8,731 nucleotides of DNA from QHCE01 sp041743105 (GTDB taxonomy: Bacteria > Actinomycetota > Actinomycetes > Mycobacteriales > QHCE01): positions 1 to 8,731 of the forward strand of contig JBGTNI010000037.1 of assembly GCA_041743105.1 (NCBI GenBank), written 5' to 3'. The notes beneath the pieces are model-generated. The model ran no database searches. It had not been told where the DNA came from and saw nothing but the letters and a program-made list of their open reading frames with translations. The position numbers and the translations under genes are program-made. Numbering within the stretch: the first letter of the stretch is position 1; each line of letters starts with the position of its first letter. This document shows positions 1 to 6,245 of this stretch, one piece after another.

Positions 1-36
1 CGCGGGAGGCGCGGGAGGCGCGGGAGGCGCGGGATT
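1..36. repeat. 9-bp tandem repeat encoding Pro-Pro-Ala
   Basis: The unit CGCGGGAGG occurs three times exactly from position 1, followed by a partial fourth unit (CGCGGG). It keeps the reading frame of the minus-strand gene, each unit coding for Pro-Pro-Ala. The array begins at the window edge, so its true length is unknown. In-frame repeats like this often vary in copy number by slippage. Confidence 0.85.
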
Positions 37-723
37 GTGCCCGGTCACTGGGCTCACGGGGGCGACCCAATGACCGGTGTCCTCGAAATTCTGCCACTCC
101 GCGCTCATCGCCGCGGGCGGTACAGAAGCTGGCGGTACAGAGACCGACGACAGGGCCGGGCTCGCCGAGATCGGCGGGGGGCCGATAGTCGGTTCGGGAT
201 AGAACGATGAAACGGAGACCGGTCCGACCTGATCCGCTGCCGCCGACAATGCGTAGCCCTCGTTTTGCCGTGACGCCAAAGAAATCGGAGCGCCGGAGGC
301 TAGGTTCTGCTCAGCAGCGTCGCGTTGCCGATGCAGCCATTCCCGCAACTTCACCACATCCTTGAGGGCGACCGTATCGGTTTCATCGGCGCCGACCAGG
401 TTCTCCGCCAGCGGGATAGAACCATCAGAAACGCATTGCAGCAACGTCGGTAGTGGAATGGCGGCAAACTCTGCGGCCTCTTGAAGGCCCAGGGTGGCAG
501 GTACGGATCCAACGGTGACACCACGTTCGCCGGCCAGCGCCTGCGCCGCGTCACGCAGCAGGCCCCACAGTTCAGCTGGAAGCTCCACACCACCGCCGGC
601 CGGATCGGCGAGCCAGTAGGTGGATTCGTCATTCTGTGCATCGAAGAATGCCGCCACCGCGCTGAAGCGGCGGTGGGGTGTCTTCGGCGATGCGACGACT
701 ACATGCTCATCAAGAGTGTTCAT
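1..723 (-). CDS. Degenerate excisionase-like HTH protein with Pro/Ala-rich tail (3' end outside window)
   Basis: This reading frame is open for 241 codons from an ATG at 723 to the window edge, with GC-rich third positions like its neighbours. I do not recognise a named gene. Residues about 46-141 resemble the excisionase-type helix-turn-helix of many actinobacterial antitoxin-like regulators: an LPAEL...LRDAAQAL lead-in, VTV, then LGLQEAAEFAAIPLPTLL as the HTH, DGSIP as the turn, and a DVVKLREWLHRQRDAAEQNL closing helix. Family members usually have S-R-P at the start of the recognition helix and a basic R-H-R-R wing. Here these are I-P-L-P and an acidic A-D-E-T-D, so DNA binding may be lost. 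From about residue 146 the chain is low-complexity, rich in Pro, Ala, Ser and Val, and ends at the edge in P-P-A repeats. No signal peptide or membrane segment is visible. It lies 207 bases beyond tatD on the same strand and has its own Shine-Dalgarno. A tandem ATG at 726 leaves only one base after GGGAGG, so 723 is the better start. The coding call is firm; the domain assignment is by pattern only. Confidence 0.8.
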   Translation of the reverse strand, partial: MNTLDEHVVVASPKTPHRRFSAVAAFFDAQNDESTYWLADPAGGGVELPAELWGLLRDAAQALAGERGVTVGSVPATLGLQEAAEFAAIPLPTLLQCVSDGSIPLAENLVGADETDTVALKDVVKLREWLHRQRDAAEQNLASGAPISLASRQNEGYALSAAADQVGPVSVSSFYPEPTIGPPPISASPALSSVSVPPASVPPAAMSAEWQNFEDTGHWVAPVSPVTGHNPAPPAPPAPPA

Positions 724-930
724 CATGCCTCCCGTGAATGCAGTTCAATACTGACTGAAGATCGAGTGACGGCATAGCGAAAGAACGAGCAATTGCCATT
801 TTTCAGACGCGTAGCCGGGCTAGGAGAAACCGAACATTGCCACGGCGACACCAACGGGATAATCAGCTATCCACCGTTTGGTGGTTTACGCATCCGACTG
901 TGGATCCACTTCTGAAATGGGGCGAATCTG
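724..930. other. Intergenic region after tatD with short palindromes
   Basis: This 207-base gap separates the tatD stop from the next minus-strand gene. It is richer in A+T than the genes around it and holds no convincing ORF. Three small inverted repeats are visible: an 8-base palindrome GCAATTGC at 789-796, TAGCC-G-GGCTA at 812-822, and CCACC-GTTT-GGTGG at 871-884. None is followed by a T-run on the minus strand, so no tatD terminator is called. The region probably holds the promoter of the left gene, but I could not assign its boxes. Confidence 0.4.
728..733 (-). promoter_or_regulatory. Shine-Dalgarno deciding the start at 723
   Basis: GGGAGG on the minus strand lies 1 base before an ATG at 726 and 4 bases before the next ATG at 723. 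The spacing favours the second ATG. No clear TANNNT -10 box was found upstream. Confidence 0.55.
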
Positions 931-1758
931 CTACGTGAACGCTCGCTCGCCGTTGGTCCACAGCGCCACGCAGAGCGCGTCGAGGTCTGTCTCGCGCAGC
1001 TGGGCCAAGTACCGCACCGTAATCGGGAGCAGATACGGCGCGTTGGGTCTGCCGCGATACGGCACCGGCGTCAGAAACGGCCCGTCGGTCTCGGTGAGTA
1101 GCAGCTCCAGCGGAACCACGGCCGCAGCCGCTTGCAGTTTTTTGGCGTTAGTAAACGTTATGTTCCCAGCAAAGCTAAGGAAGTAGCCGCGCTGCGCGCA
1201 GGAATGCGCGAACTCAGCGTCTCCGGAGAAGCAGTGCAGGATCACCCGCTCCGGTGCGCCCTGCTCGTCCAGGATGCGCAGCACGTCGGTGTGGGCGTCT
1301 CGATCGTGGATCATGAGCGCCTTATCGTGCCGCTTGGCGATTTCGATGTGACCGCGAAAAGACGCATGCTGCGCCGGACGTCCGGCTTCAGTGGTGCGAA
1401 AATAGTCCAGCCCAGTCTCGCCGATACCGACCACATTATTGCGCGTCGCAAGCTCGTCAATCTGGGCAAGAGCTGCATCCAGATCATCGACCAGCGGCGC
1501 CTCATTGGGGTGAAGCGCCACTGTGGCGCGCAGCGCTGCGTACCGCGCTGCCTGCTCGGCCCCCCATCGCGACGATGCTACGTCGGTACCTACCTGAACC
1601 ATCCTGTGCACACCCACCTGCGCAGCAGCCTCCAACGAGGCCGTCAAGGCACCAACTTGTAAGTCAAGGTGGGTGTGGCTGTCGAGCACCGGCACCGTGA
1701 GTGGCTCGGGCGCAGGAGGCGCGGACTGCTCCTTGGACGCGCGAGGTTGCTCGGTCAC
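931..1758 (-). CDS. tatD: TatD-family metal-dependent hydrolase (DNase)
   Basis: This is a 275-residue member of the TatD family of TIM-barrel, two-metal hydrolases. Characterised members are 3'-5' exonucleases on DNA or RNA, linked to repair and DNA turnover in the cytoplasm. Visible metal and active-site motifs are D-S-H-T-H-L-D at 26-32, G-E-T-G-L-D-Y at 113-119 (Glu114), I-H-D at 150-152, H-C-F-S-G at 175-179, and E-T-D-G-P-F-L-T-P at 223-231 with Asp225, followed by the family's P-Y-R-G-R-P-N. Length is close to the usual 255-270, with about 20 extra Pro-rich residues at the N-terminus. The start is a GTG at 1758 that overlaps the metG stop in a GTGA, which indicates translational coupling. 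The frame stays open further upstream to 1974, but that stretch lies inside metG and is not family-like. In Mycobacterium and Corynebacterium tatD also follows metG. The family assignment is firm; the natural substrate is not known from sequence. Confidence 0.95.
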   Translation of the reverse strand: MTEQPRASKEQSAPPAPEPLTVPVLDSHTHLDLQVGALTASLEAAAQVGVHRMVQVGTDVASSRWGAEQAARYAALRATVALHPNEAPLVDDLDAALAQIDELATRNNVVGIGETGLDYFRTTEAGRPAQHASFRGHIEIAKRHDKALMIHDRDAHTDVLRILDEQGAPERVILHCFSGDAEFAHSCAQRGYFLSFAGNITFTNAKKLQAAAAVVPLELLLTETDGPFLTPVPYRGRPNAPYLLPITVRYLAQLRETDLDALCVALWTNGERAFT

Positions 1759-3569
1759 GAACCGTGCTCCGCAAGCCGAGCTAGCTCGGAGTCGACAATC
1801 GAAGGATCCAGTTTCGTGAACACCGGGGTCGGTGGAGCCAACGACCGGCCGACCGGGATCGGCTGCGACTGCCACGTGGCGAGCTGTGCCGCGTAGTCGC
1901 CGGTGATCACCGCGTACGGTGAGGACGCGTTGCCCTCTTCGGTAACTTCGTCGATGCGGGGCTGTGCCGCCCACACCCCGGTTCCGCCCAGCAGTTCGTG
2001 GACTCGCTGCGCCGAGTGGGGCAAGAACGGGGTGAGCATGCTCTTGCAGTCGTCGACCAGCTGCAACGCGACATGCAGCACCGTGTCGCGGCGAGCAGTC
2101 TCGGTCGGGCTATCGGCCGATAGCTTCCACGGAGCCTGATCCGACAGGTATCGATTGGCCTCGGCGACCATACGCATAGCCTCGCTGATAGCAGCCTTAA
2201 ATCGGCAGCGCTCCAGCAACGATCCCACCACACCGAACGCCTGTCGGGATGCTTGCAGCAGGGCTCGGTCAGCGTCAGTGAGCGCGGTAGCGGCCGGGAT
2301 CTCACCGAGGTTCTTGGCTGCCATGGAGATGGACCGATTCACCAAGTTGCCCCAGCCAGCGACCAACTCGTCGTTGTTGCGGCGGAGGAACTCCGCCCAC
2401 GTGAAGTCGGTGTCTTGGGTCTCCGGTCCGGCAACGGTGATGAAGAAGCGCAGTGCATCGGCGTCGTAGCGCTCCAGGAAGTCGCGGACGTAGATCACCA
2501 CCGAGCGTGAGGAGGAGAACTTCTTGCCCTCCATGGTCAAGAACTCGCTGGAAACCACTTCGGTGGGAAGACTTAAACGTCCCAGCTCGCCCGGGGTGCT
2601 GCCCGGTGTGCCGTTGTAGCCAAGCAGCATGGCGGGCCAAATCTGCGCGTGGAACGTAATGTTGTCTTTGCCCATAAAGTAGTACGACGAGGCGTCGGCA
2701 TTCTCCCACCACAGGCGCCAAGCCTCCGGCTCTCCGACGCGATGCGCCCATTCGATGGACGCCGAGAGGTAGCCGATCACCGCGTCGAACCATACGTAGA
2801 TACGTTTGTCGTTGCGGTTCTCCCACTCCGGCAGCGGGATTGGCACGCCCCACTCCAGGTCGCGGGTGATCGCGCGCGGCTGCAGGTCAGCGAGTAGGTT
2901 CAGCGAGAACCTCAGCACGTTAGGGCGCCAGTCGGTGCGACCGCGAAGCCAGGCACCCAGCGCATCGGCGAAGGCTGGAAGGTTCAGGAAGAAGTGCTCG
3001 GTCTCGACGAACTTCGGCGCCTCCCCGTTAATACGGCTGCGCGGATTGATCAGGTCCGTCGGGTCAAGCTGATTACCGCAGTTATCGCACTGGTCGCCGC
3101 GGGCACCGTCGTAGCCGCAGAGCGGGCAGGTGCCCTCGATGTAGCGGTCGGGCAGTGTGCGGCCGGTCGACGGCGAGACGGCGCCAAGGGCGCTACGGGA
3201 GAAGATGTAGCCGTTACGGTGCAGACCCCGGAAGATCTCCTGCGTCACGGCCTGGTGATTGCGGGTGGTAGTGCGGGTGAACAGGTCGTAGGACAGGCCG
3301 AGCGAACGCAGGTCTTCGGCGATCACCAGGTTGTAGCGGTCCACCAGTTCGCGCGGACTGACGCCTTCCTTGTCGGCCTGCACCTGAATCGGCGTGCCGT
3401 GCTCGTCGGTGCCGGAGATCATCAGTACTTTGTTGCCCACCATCCGCTGGTAACGACTGAAGATGTCTGCGGGCACACCGAAGCCGGAGACGTGGCCGAG
3501 GTGGCGGGGGCCGTTGGCGTAGGGCCATGCGAGAGCGGTAAGGATGTGGCGAGGTTTGTCGGCGGTCAT
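1755..3569 (-). CDS. metG: Methionyl-tRNA synthetase (class I, zinc-binding MetG1 type)
   Basis: This cytoplasmic enzyme charges tRNA-Met and initiator tRNA with methionine using ATP. The 604-residue chain shows the Rossmann signature H-L-G-H at 23-26 in W-P-Y-A-N-G-P-R-H-L-G-H, then G-T-D-E-H-G at 53-58. A four-cysteine zinc knuckle follows (Cys148, Cys151, Cys161, Cys164). Next come the methionine-pocket region around W-F-D-A-V-I-G-Y at 260-267, G-K-D-N-I-T-F-H at 300-307, and the K-M-S-K-S equivalent K-F-S-S-S at 350-354. The helical anticodon-binding domain fills the rest. The C-terminal tRNA-binding/dimerisation domain of E. coli MetG (about 677 residues) is absent. Corynebacterial MetG proteins have this length and zinc-knuckle type, whereas M. 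tuberculosis MetG (about 519) is shorter. The start ATG at 3569 has no good Shine-Dalgarno and may be leaderless. The gene lies 86 bases after rsmI and overlaps tatD by four bases. Confidence 0.97.
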   Translation of the reverse strand: MTADKPRHILTALAWPYANGPRHLGHVSGFGVPADIFSRYQRMVGNKVLMISGTDEHGTPIQVQADKEGVSPRELVDRYNLVIAEDLRSLGLSYDLFTRTTTRNHQAVTQEIFRGLHRNGYIFSRSALGAVSPSTGRTLPDRYIEGTCPLCGYDGARGDQCDNCGNQLDPTDLINPRSRINGEAPKFVETEHFFLNLPAFADALGAWLRGRTDWRPNVLRFSLNLLADLQPRAITRDLEWGVPIPLPEWENRNDKRIYVWFDAVIGYLSASIEWAHRVGEPEAWRLWWENADASSYYFMGKDNITFHAQIWPAMLLGYNGTPGSTPGELGRLSLPTEVVSSEFLTMEGKKFSSSRSVVIYVRDFLERYDADALRFFITVAGPETQDTDFTWAEFLRRNNDELVAGWGNLVNRSISMAAKNLGEIPAATALTDADRALLQASRQAFGVVGSLLERCRFKAAISEAMRMVAEANRYLSDQAPWKLSADSPTETARRDTVLHVALQLVDDCKSMLTPFLPHSAQRVHELLGGTGVWAAQPRIDEVTEEGNASSPYAVITGDYAAQLATWQSQPIPVGRSLAPPTPVFTKLDPSIVDSELARLAEHGS

Positions 3570-3655
3570 AGCCCGACAGCGTAGTAGCGGGCGCCGGATC
3601 TAGGTGGCCCGCACCTGGCCGGACGAGGGACGGCAACTTCCCGTCATCCTAATAT
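3570..3655. other. Gap between rsmI and metG with a short hairpin
   Basis: This 86-base spacer separates two minus-strand genes. AGGTG-gcccg-CACCT at 3602-3616 can form a 5-bp hairpin. There is no T-run after it on either strand, so it is not called a terminator. The spacer can hold a metG promoter, and read-through from rsmI is equally possible. Confidence 0.35.
3578..3583 (-). promoter_or_regulatory. Candidate -10 box for a leaderless metG transcript
   Basis: On the minus strand TACGCT fits the actinobacterial TANNNT -10 pattern and ends 8 bases before the metG ATG. With no purine-rich ribosome-binding site in between, transcription could begin at or next to the ATG. No clear -35 is seen. 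Such short matches arise by chance, so this is tentative. Confidence 0.3.
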
Positions 3656-4552
3656 TCACCCCTCATCGGGTTGTCCTGCCAAGCGCTGCGAAACCACCGC
3701 GTTGTACACCTGGCGTCGAGGCGCGCCTTCTATCTCGGCCACCACAGCGATGGCCTGCTTCCGGCTGACGCCATGACGCTCCATGAGTCGTATCCGCGCC
3801 ATCCAGCGCTGCACCGAATCGCTGTCGGTTGAAGCGGTCTGATTACCCGCTCCGGCAACGACAAGTGTTATCTCCCCGCGAACCCCGTCGCTCGCCCACT
3901 GCGCGAGTTCTTCCAGTGGGCCGCGTAACACCTGCTCATACGTCTTGGTCAGCTCCCGGCACACCGCCGCTTCACGGTCCGGACCGAGCTCATTCGCGAG
4001 TGCGTTAAGGCTGTCAGCCAGGCGGTGCGGCGCTTCGAAGAAGATCATGGTGCGCGGCTCTGCCGCCAGCGCGGCGAGTCGGCTGCGACGCTCCGCGGCT
4101 TTTCGGGGTAGGAAGCCTTCGAAGCAAAATCTGTCACACGGTAATCCCGACAGGGCAAGCGCGGTGGTGACGGCAGACGGTCCTGGGAGCGCGGTGATGG
4201 CGATCTCATCGGGTTCGTAGGCCGCGATCGCGGCGCTCACCAACCGATAGCCAGGGTCGGAAATGCTAGGCATACCGGCATCGGTGACAAGCAACACTGT
4301 CTGACCGGCACGCAGCGCGTCGATCAGCTGCGGCGCGCGGGAACGTTCATTGCCCTCATAGTAAGACAACACCTTCCCGGTGAGAGTGACGTTCAGGTCA
4401 GCAGCGAGCCGGCGCAGTCGGCGTGTGTCCTCAGCGGCGATGACGTTGGCGGTTGCGAGTTCGCGAGTAAGCCGAGTAGAGGCATCGCCGGGGTTACCGA
4501 GCGGGGTTGCCGCGAGAATAAGCCGACCGGCCACAGTGACATCGTGTGCCAT
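3656..4552 (-). CDS. rsmI: 16S rRNA (cytidine-1402 2'-O)-methyltransferase RsmI
   Basis: RsmI uses S-adenosylmethionine to 2'-O-methylate C1402 of 16S rRNA in the ribosomal P site, which tunes decoding fidelity. The 298-residue protein has the tetrapyrrole-methylase fold signatures in order: A-T-P-L-G-N-P-G-D-A-S at 15-25, A-E-D-T-R at 40-44, the Y-Y-E-G-N-E segment at 64-69 (often Y-Y-E-H-N-E), V-T-D-A-G-M-P-S-I-S-D-P-G at 89-101, then A-L-P-G-P-S-A-V-T-T-A-L and F-F-E-A-P-H-R. Length matches E. coli RsmI (286). The ATG at 4552 is chosen because GGAGAGG stands 5 bases upstream and the family motif begins soon after. The frame is open to 4711 but that extension is Cys/Arg-rich, lacks similarity and crosses the intergenic region. 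The gene is divergent from pmt, as in mycobacteria. The start lies inside a large perfect inverted repeat that could restrict translation. Confidence 0.95.
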   Translation of the reverse strand: MAHDVTVAGRLILAATPLGNPGDASTRLTRELATANVIAAEDTRRLRRLAADLNVTLTGKVLSYYEGNERSRAPQLIDALRAGQTVLLVTDAGMPSISDPGYRLVSAAIAAYEPDEIAITALPGPSAVTTALALSGLPCDRFCFEGFLPRKAAERRSRLAALAAEPRTMIFFEAPHRLADSLNALANELGPDREAAVCRELTKTYEQVLRGPLEELAQWASDGVRGEITLVVAGAGNQTASTDSDSVQRWMARIRLMERHGVSRKQAIAVVAEIEGAPRRQVYNAVVSQRLAGQPDEG

Positions 4553-4609
4553 GTTGTCCTCTCCGAAACGATGCGGTCCCGTTTCCAGAACAACATGGCA
4601 CACGATGTC
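4538..4609. repeat. Perfect 20-bp inverted repeat over the rsmI start, extended hairpin
   Basis: The arms 4538-4557 and 4590-4609 are exact reverse complements over 20 bases. Inside them 4560-4562 can pair with 4587-4589 (TCT/AGA) and 4565-4570 with 4580-4585 (GAAACG/CGTTTC), leaving a 9-base loop at 4571-4579. The total is about 29 bp in a 72-base hairpin or cruciform. The left arm contains the rsmI start codon, codons 2-5 and the spacer to the Shine-Dalgarno. The right arm carries the same ATGGCACACGATGTC on the plus strand, upstream of pmt. There is no T-run on either side, so a terminator is unlikely. A regulatory role is inferred; the repeat itself is read directly. Confidence 0.95.
4558..4564 (-). 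promoter_or_regulatory. rsmI ribosome-binding site within a hairpin
   Basis: GGAGAGG on the minus strand lies 5 bases before the ATG at 4552. In the predicted fold, part of it (4560-4562) pairs with 4587-4589 and the rest sits in small internal loops. The spacer and start codon lie in the perfect 20-bp stem. The site would be fully exposed only if transcription starts downstream of the right arm. Confidence 0.6.
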
Positions 4610-4627
4610 GCCAGATAGGGCACGACG

Positions 4628-4633
4628 TACCAT
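4628..4633 (+). promoter_or_regulatory. Candidate -10 box for a leaderless pmt transcript
   Basis: TACCAT fits TANNNT and ends 6 bases before the GTG at 4640, so a start point 7 bases after the box would fall exactly on the initiation codon. There is no Shine-Dalgarno near the GTG; the nearest purine run, AGGG, ends about 19 bases away. The place for a -35 (about 4604-4610) falls in the right arm of the inverted repeat and shows no TTGACA match. Confidence 0.4.
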
Positions 4634-4639
4634 CGACGC

Positions 4640-6208
4640 GTGGCAACACGCGGATCGCAGCCGACGGCCGATCCCGCAGCAGCCGAGCCTTCGGCGGCTC
4701 GCATCGTGCACGAAAGCGCCACAAACCTCGCCCTCGACAAACTAGCCCCGTGGAATCCGGTCGATCGAATTAGTTCCTGGTACTGGGCGGGAGCAGTGGC
4801 GCTGCTGGCCGGAGTACTCCGGATTGTCGACATCGCGCACCCACCGCGTAAGATCTTCGACGAAATTTTCTATGCCAAAGACGCCCATGACCTGCTTGCT
4901 AGCGGCTACGAACTCAATGAGCAAGGGACCGGGCCGGAACTAGTACACCATCCTCCGCTAGGGAAATGGTGTATCGCACTGGGTGAATGGCTGTTTGGAT
5001 ACAACAGTCTCGGTTGGCGTTTCTCCGCCGCCATCTTCGGCATGCTGTCGGTGCTCATCCTCTGCCGAGTTGGTCGCCGACTGTTCGACTCAACCCTGCT
5101 CGGCTGCATAGCCGGACTGCTGCTCTCACTGGACGGCCTGCACTTCGTCTCCAGCCGCGTGGCATTGCTGGATATCTTCCTGATGTTCTTTGTGCTAGCT
5201 AGCTTTGCCTGCCTCGTACTGGACCGAACGCAACGGCGAACCCAGATATATGCCGCGCTCCTTACGGCCACCGAAACCGGAAGGAGTCTGGGTCGCGGCA
5301 TACGCCGCGAGCCGGGCTGGCGCGGCTGGCCATGGTGGCGTATCGCGGCAGCGGCGCTGCTGGGCTGTGCACTTGGCGTGAAGTGGAGCGCAGTCTGGTT
5401 CCTCCCGATTTTCCTGCTCCTCATCGTCGTATGGGAGATACAGGCACGTCGCTGCGCTGGAGTGCGACGCCCCGTCAGTGACGTGATCGGCTGGGAGACC
5501 GGCTGGATAGTTGGCTTCGCCACCATCGCCGTCCTGGTATTCCTCGCCAGCTATACCGGATGGTTCGTCACCGACGGCGGCTGGAATCGCCATTGGGCGC
5601 AGGAAAACGGGGCAGGAGTCTGGTATCTACCTGACTCCCTGGTCAGCCTGTGGCACTACCAGCATGAGGTTTACGAAATCCACACTCACTTGATAACACC
5701 GCACCCTTACCAATCGACGCCCTCCAGCTGGTTGTATCTAGGGCGACCGGTGCATTATTACGGCGACAGCGCTGGCACGTGTGGCGCGGCGAACTGCTTT
5801 TCGGCGATAATAGCGCTCGGAAATCCCATGCTGTGGTGGACGTTCCTGCTCGCCAGCGCTGTGTGCCTGTGGCGCGGCGTGGTGAACCGCGACTGGCGTG
5901 CGCTAGCGATACTGGCCTGTGCAGCCGGAGCCATCGTGCCTTGGATGTTCTATCCCTATCGCACCATGTATTTTTTCTATGCGCTTCCAGCGCTGCCATT
6001 CTTCATCCTGGCCGTCACCCTCTCGCTCGGTCTCGTGCTGGGCGGTCCACGCGCCAGCGCCTCCCGGCGACTAACGGGTGCACTGGTCGTCGGGGTATAT
6101 GTTGTGTTGGTCATCGTGGCGTTTGCGTACTTCTATCCCATCTACACCGGCGTCGTCACCTCCTACGAGGAATGGCGCTCCCGTATGTGGTTCAAAAGCT
6201 GGATCTAG
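4640..6208 (+). CDS. pmt: Dolichyl-phosphate-mannose-type protein O-mannosyltransferase (GT39)
   Basis: This integral membrane enzyme transfers mannose from polyprenyl-phosphate-mannose to Ser/Thr of proteins leaving through the Sec pathway. In actinobacteria its substrates include lipoproteins and other secreted proteins. The 522-residue chain (Rv1002c of M. tuberculosis is about 503) has a hydrophilic N-terminus to about 45, a first membrane helix at about 48-63, and then the catalytic Asp-Glu at 74-75 in F-D-E-I-F-Y-A-K-D-A. The conserved H-H-P-P-L-G-K-W at 103-110 lies in the same first outer loop. Many further hydrophobic helices follow. The late outer loop T-P-H-P-Y-Q-S-T-P-S-S-W with R-P-V-H-Y-Y and A-L-G-N-P-M-L-W-W is typical, as is the S-Y-E-E-W-R-S-R-M-W-F end. 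The GTG start at 4640 is the first in-frame start and appears leaderless; a later GTG near residue 23 is possible. It is divergent from rsmI and 37 bases ahead of a lipoprotein gene. Family assignment is firm. Confidence 0.94.
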   Translation: MATRGSQPTADPAAAEPSAARIVHESATNLALDKLAPWNPVDRISSWYWAGAVALLAGVLRIVDIAHPPRKIFDEIFYAKDAHDLLASGYELNEQGTGPELVHHPPLGKWCIALGEWLFGYNSLGWRFSAAIFGMLSVLILCRVGRRLFDSTLLGCIAGLLLSLDGLHFVSSRVALLDIFLMFFVLASFACLVLDRTQRRTQIYAALLTATETGRSLGRGIRREPGWRGWPWWRIAAAALLGCALGVKWSAVWFLPIFLLLIVVWEIQARRCAGVRRPVSDVIGWETGWIVGFATIAVLVFLASYTGWFVTDGGWNRHWAQENGAGVWYLPDSLVSLWHYQHEVYEIHTHLITPHPYQSTPSSWLYLGRPVHYYGDSAGTCGAANCFSAIIALGNPMLWWTFLLASAVCLWRGVVNRDWRALAILACAAGAIVPWMFYPYRTMYFFYALPALPFFILAVTLSLGLVLGGPRASASRRLTGALVVGVYVVLVIVAFAYFYPIYTGVVTSYEEWRSRMWFKSWI

Positions 6209-6230
6209 CTACTGAGCCGTTTGAACAACA

Positions 6231-6238
6231 GGGAAGGG
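6231..6238 (+). promoter_or_regulatory. Shine-Dalgarno for the lipoprotein gene
   Basis: GGGAAGGG ends 7 bases before the GTG at 6246, within the 37-base gap after the pmt stop. It supports this start, and no terminator-like hairpin lies in the gap, which fits co-transcription with pmt. Confidence 0.6.
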
Positions 6239-6245
6239 TTCTCGC

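Noticed and set aside
1..36. Tandem repeats as a CRISPR array
   Set aside because: The units are 9 bases, directly abutting, without spacers, and lie in frame within a coding sequence.
351..641. Minus-strand open frame with its own ATG inside the left gene
   Set aside because: It is a frame-shifted shadow of the 1-723 gene, whose frame has the better start and codon use and shows domain similarity.
871..884. Hairpin as intrinsic terminator of tatD
   Set aside because: The stem is only 5 bp and no T-run follows on the minus strand; the few Ts are on the plus side, where no gene needs ending.
1755..1758. GTGA overlap of metG stop and tatD start
   Set aside because: Four-base overlaps of this kind are common in bacterial operons; it supports the start choice and coupling but is not unusual.
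1759..1974. N-terminal extension of tatD upstream of the GTG at 1758
   Set aside because: It runs entirely inside metG in another frame, is Arg-rich and has no TatD-family character; the GTG overlap gives the normal protein length.
2302..2853. Long open frame on the minus strand inside metG
   Set aside because: It is a shadow of metG in a shifted frame, with Arg/His-rich low-complexity translation and no domain signature.
2994..3584. Open frame of about 196 codons on the plus strand opposite metG
   Set aside because: It is antisense to a firmly identified gene; the Val/Ala-rich translation reflects the complementary codon bias and no start signal is seen.
3602..3616. Hairpin as terminator of rsmI
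   Set aside because: It is a 5-bp stem without a following T-run, so it is too weak to call.
3570..3655. T-box or other amino-acid riboswitch before metG
   Set aside because: The gap is only 86 bases, has no T-box consensus or specifier stem, and metG may lack a leader altogether.
4553..4711. N-terminal extension of rsmI to an upstream ATG at 4711
   Set aside because: It crosses the intergenic region and the opposite start of pmt, lacks family motifs, and ignores the good Shine-Dalgarno before 4552.
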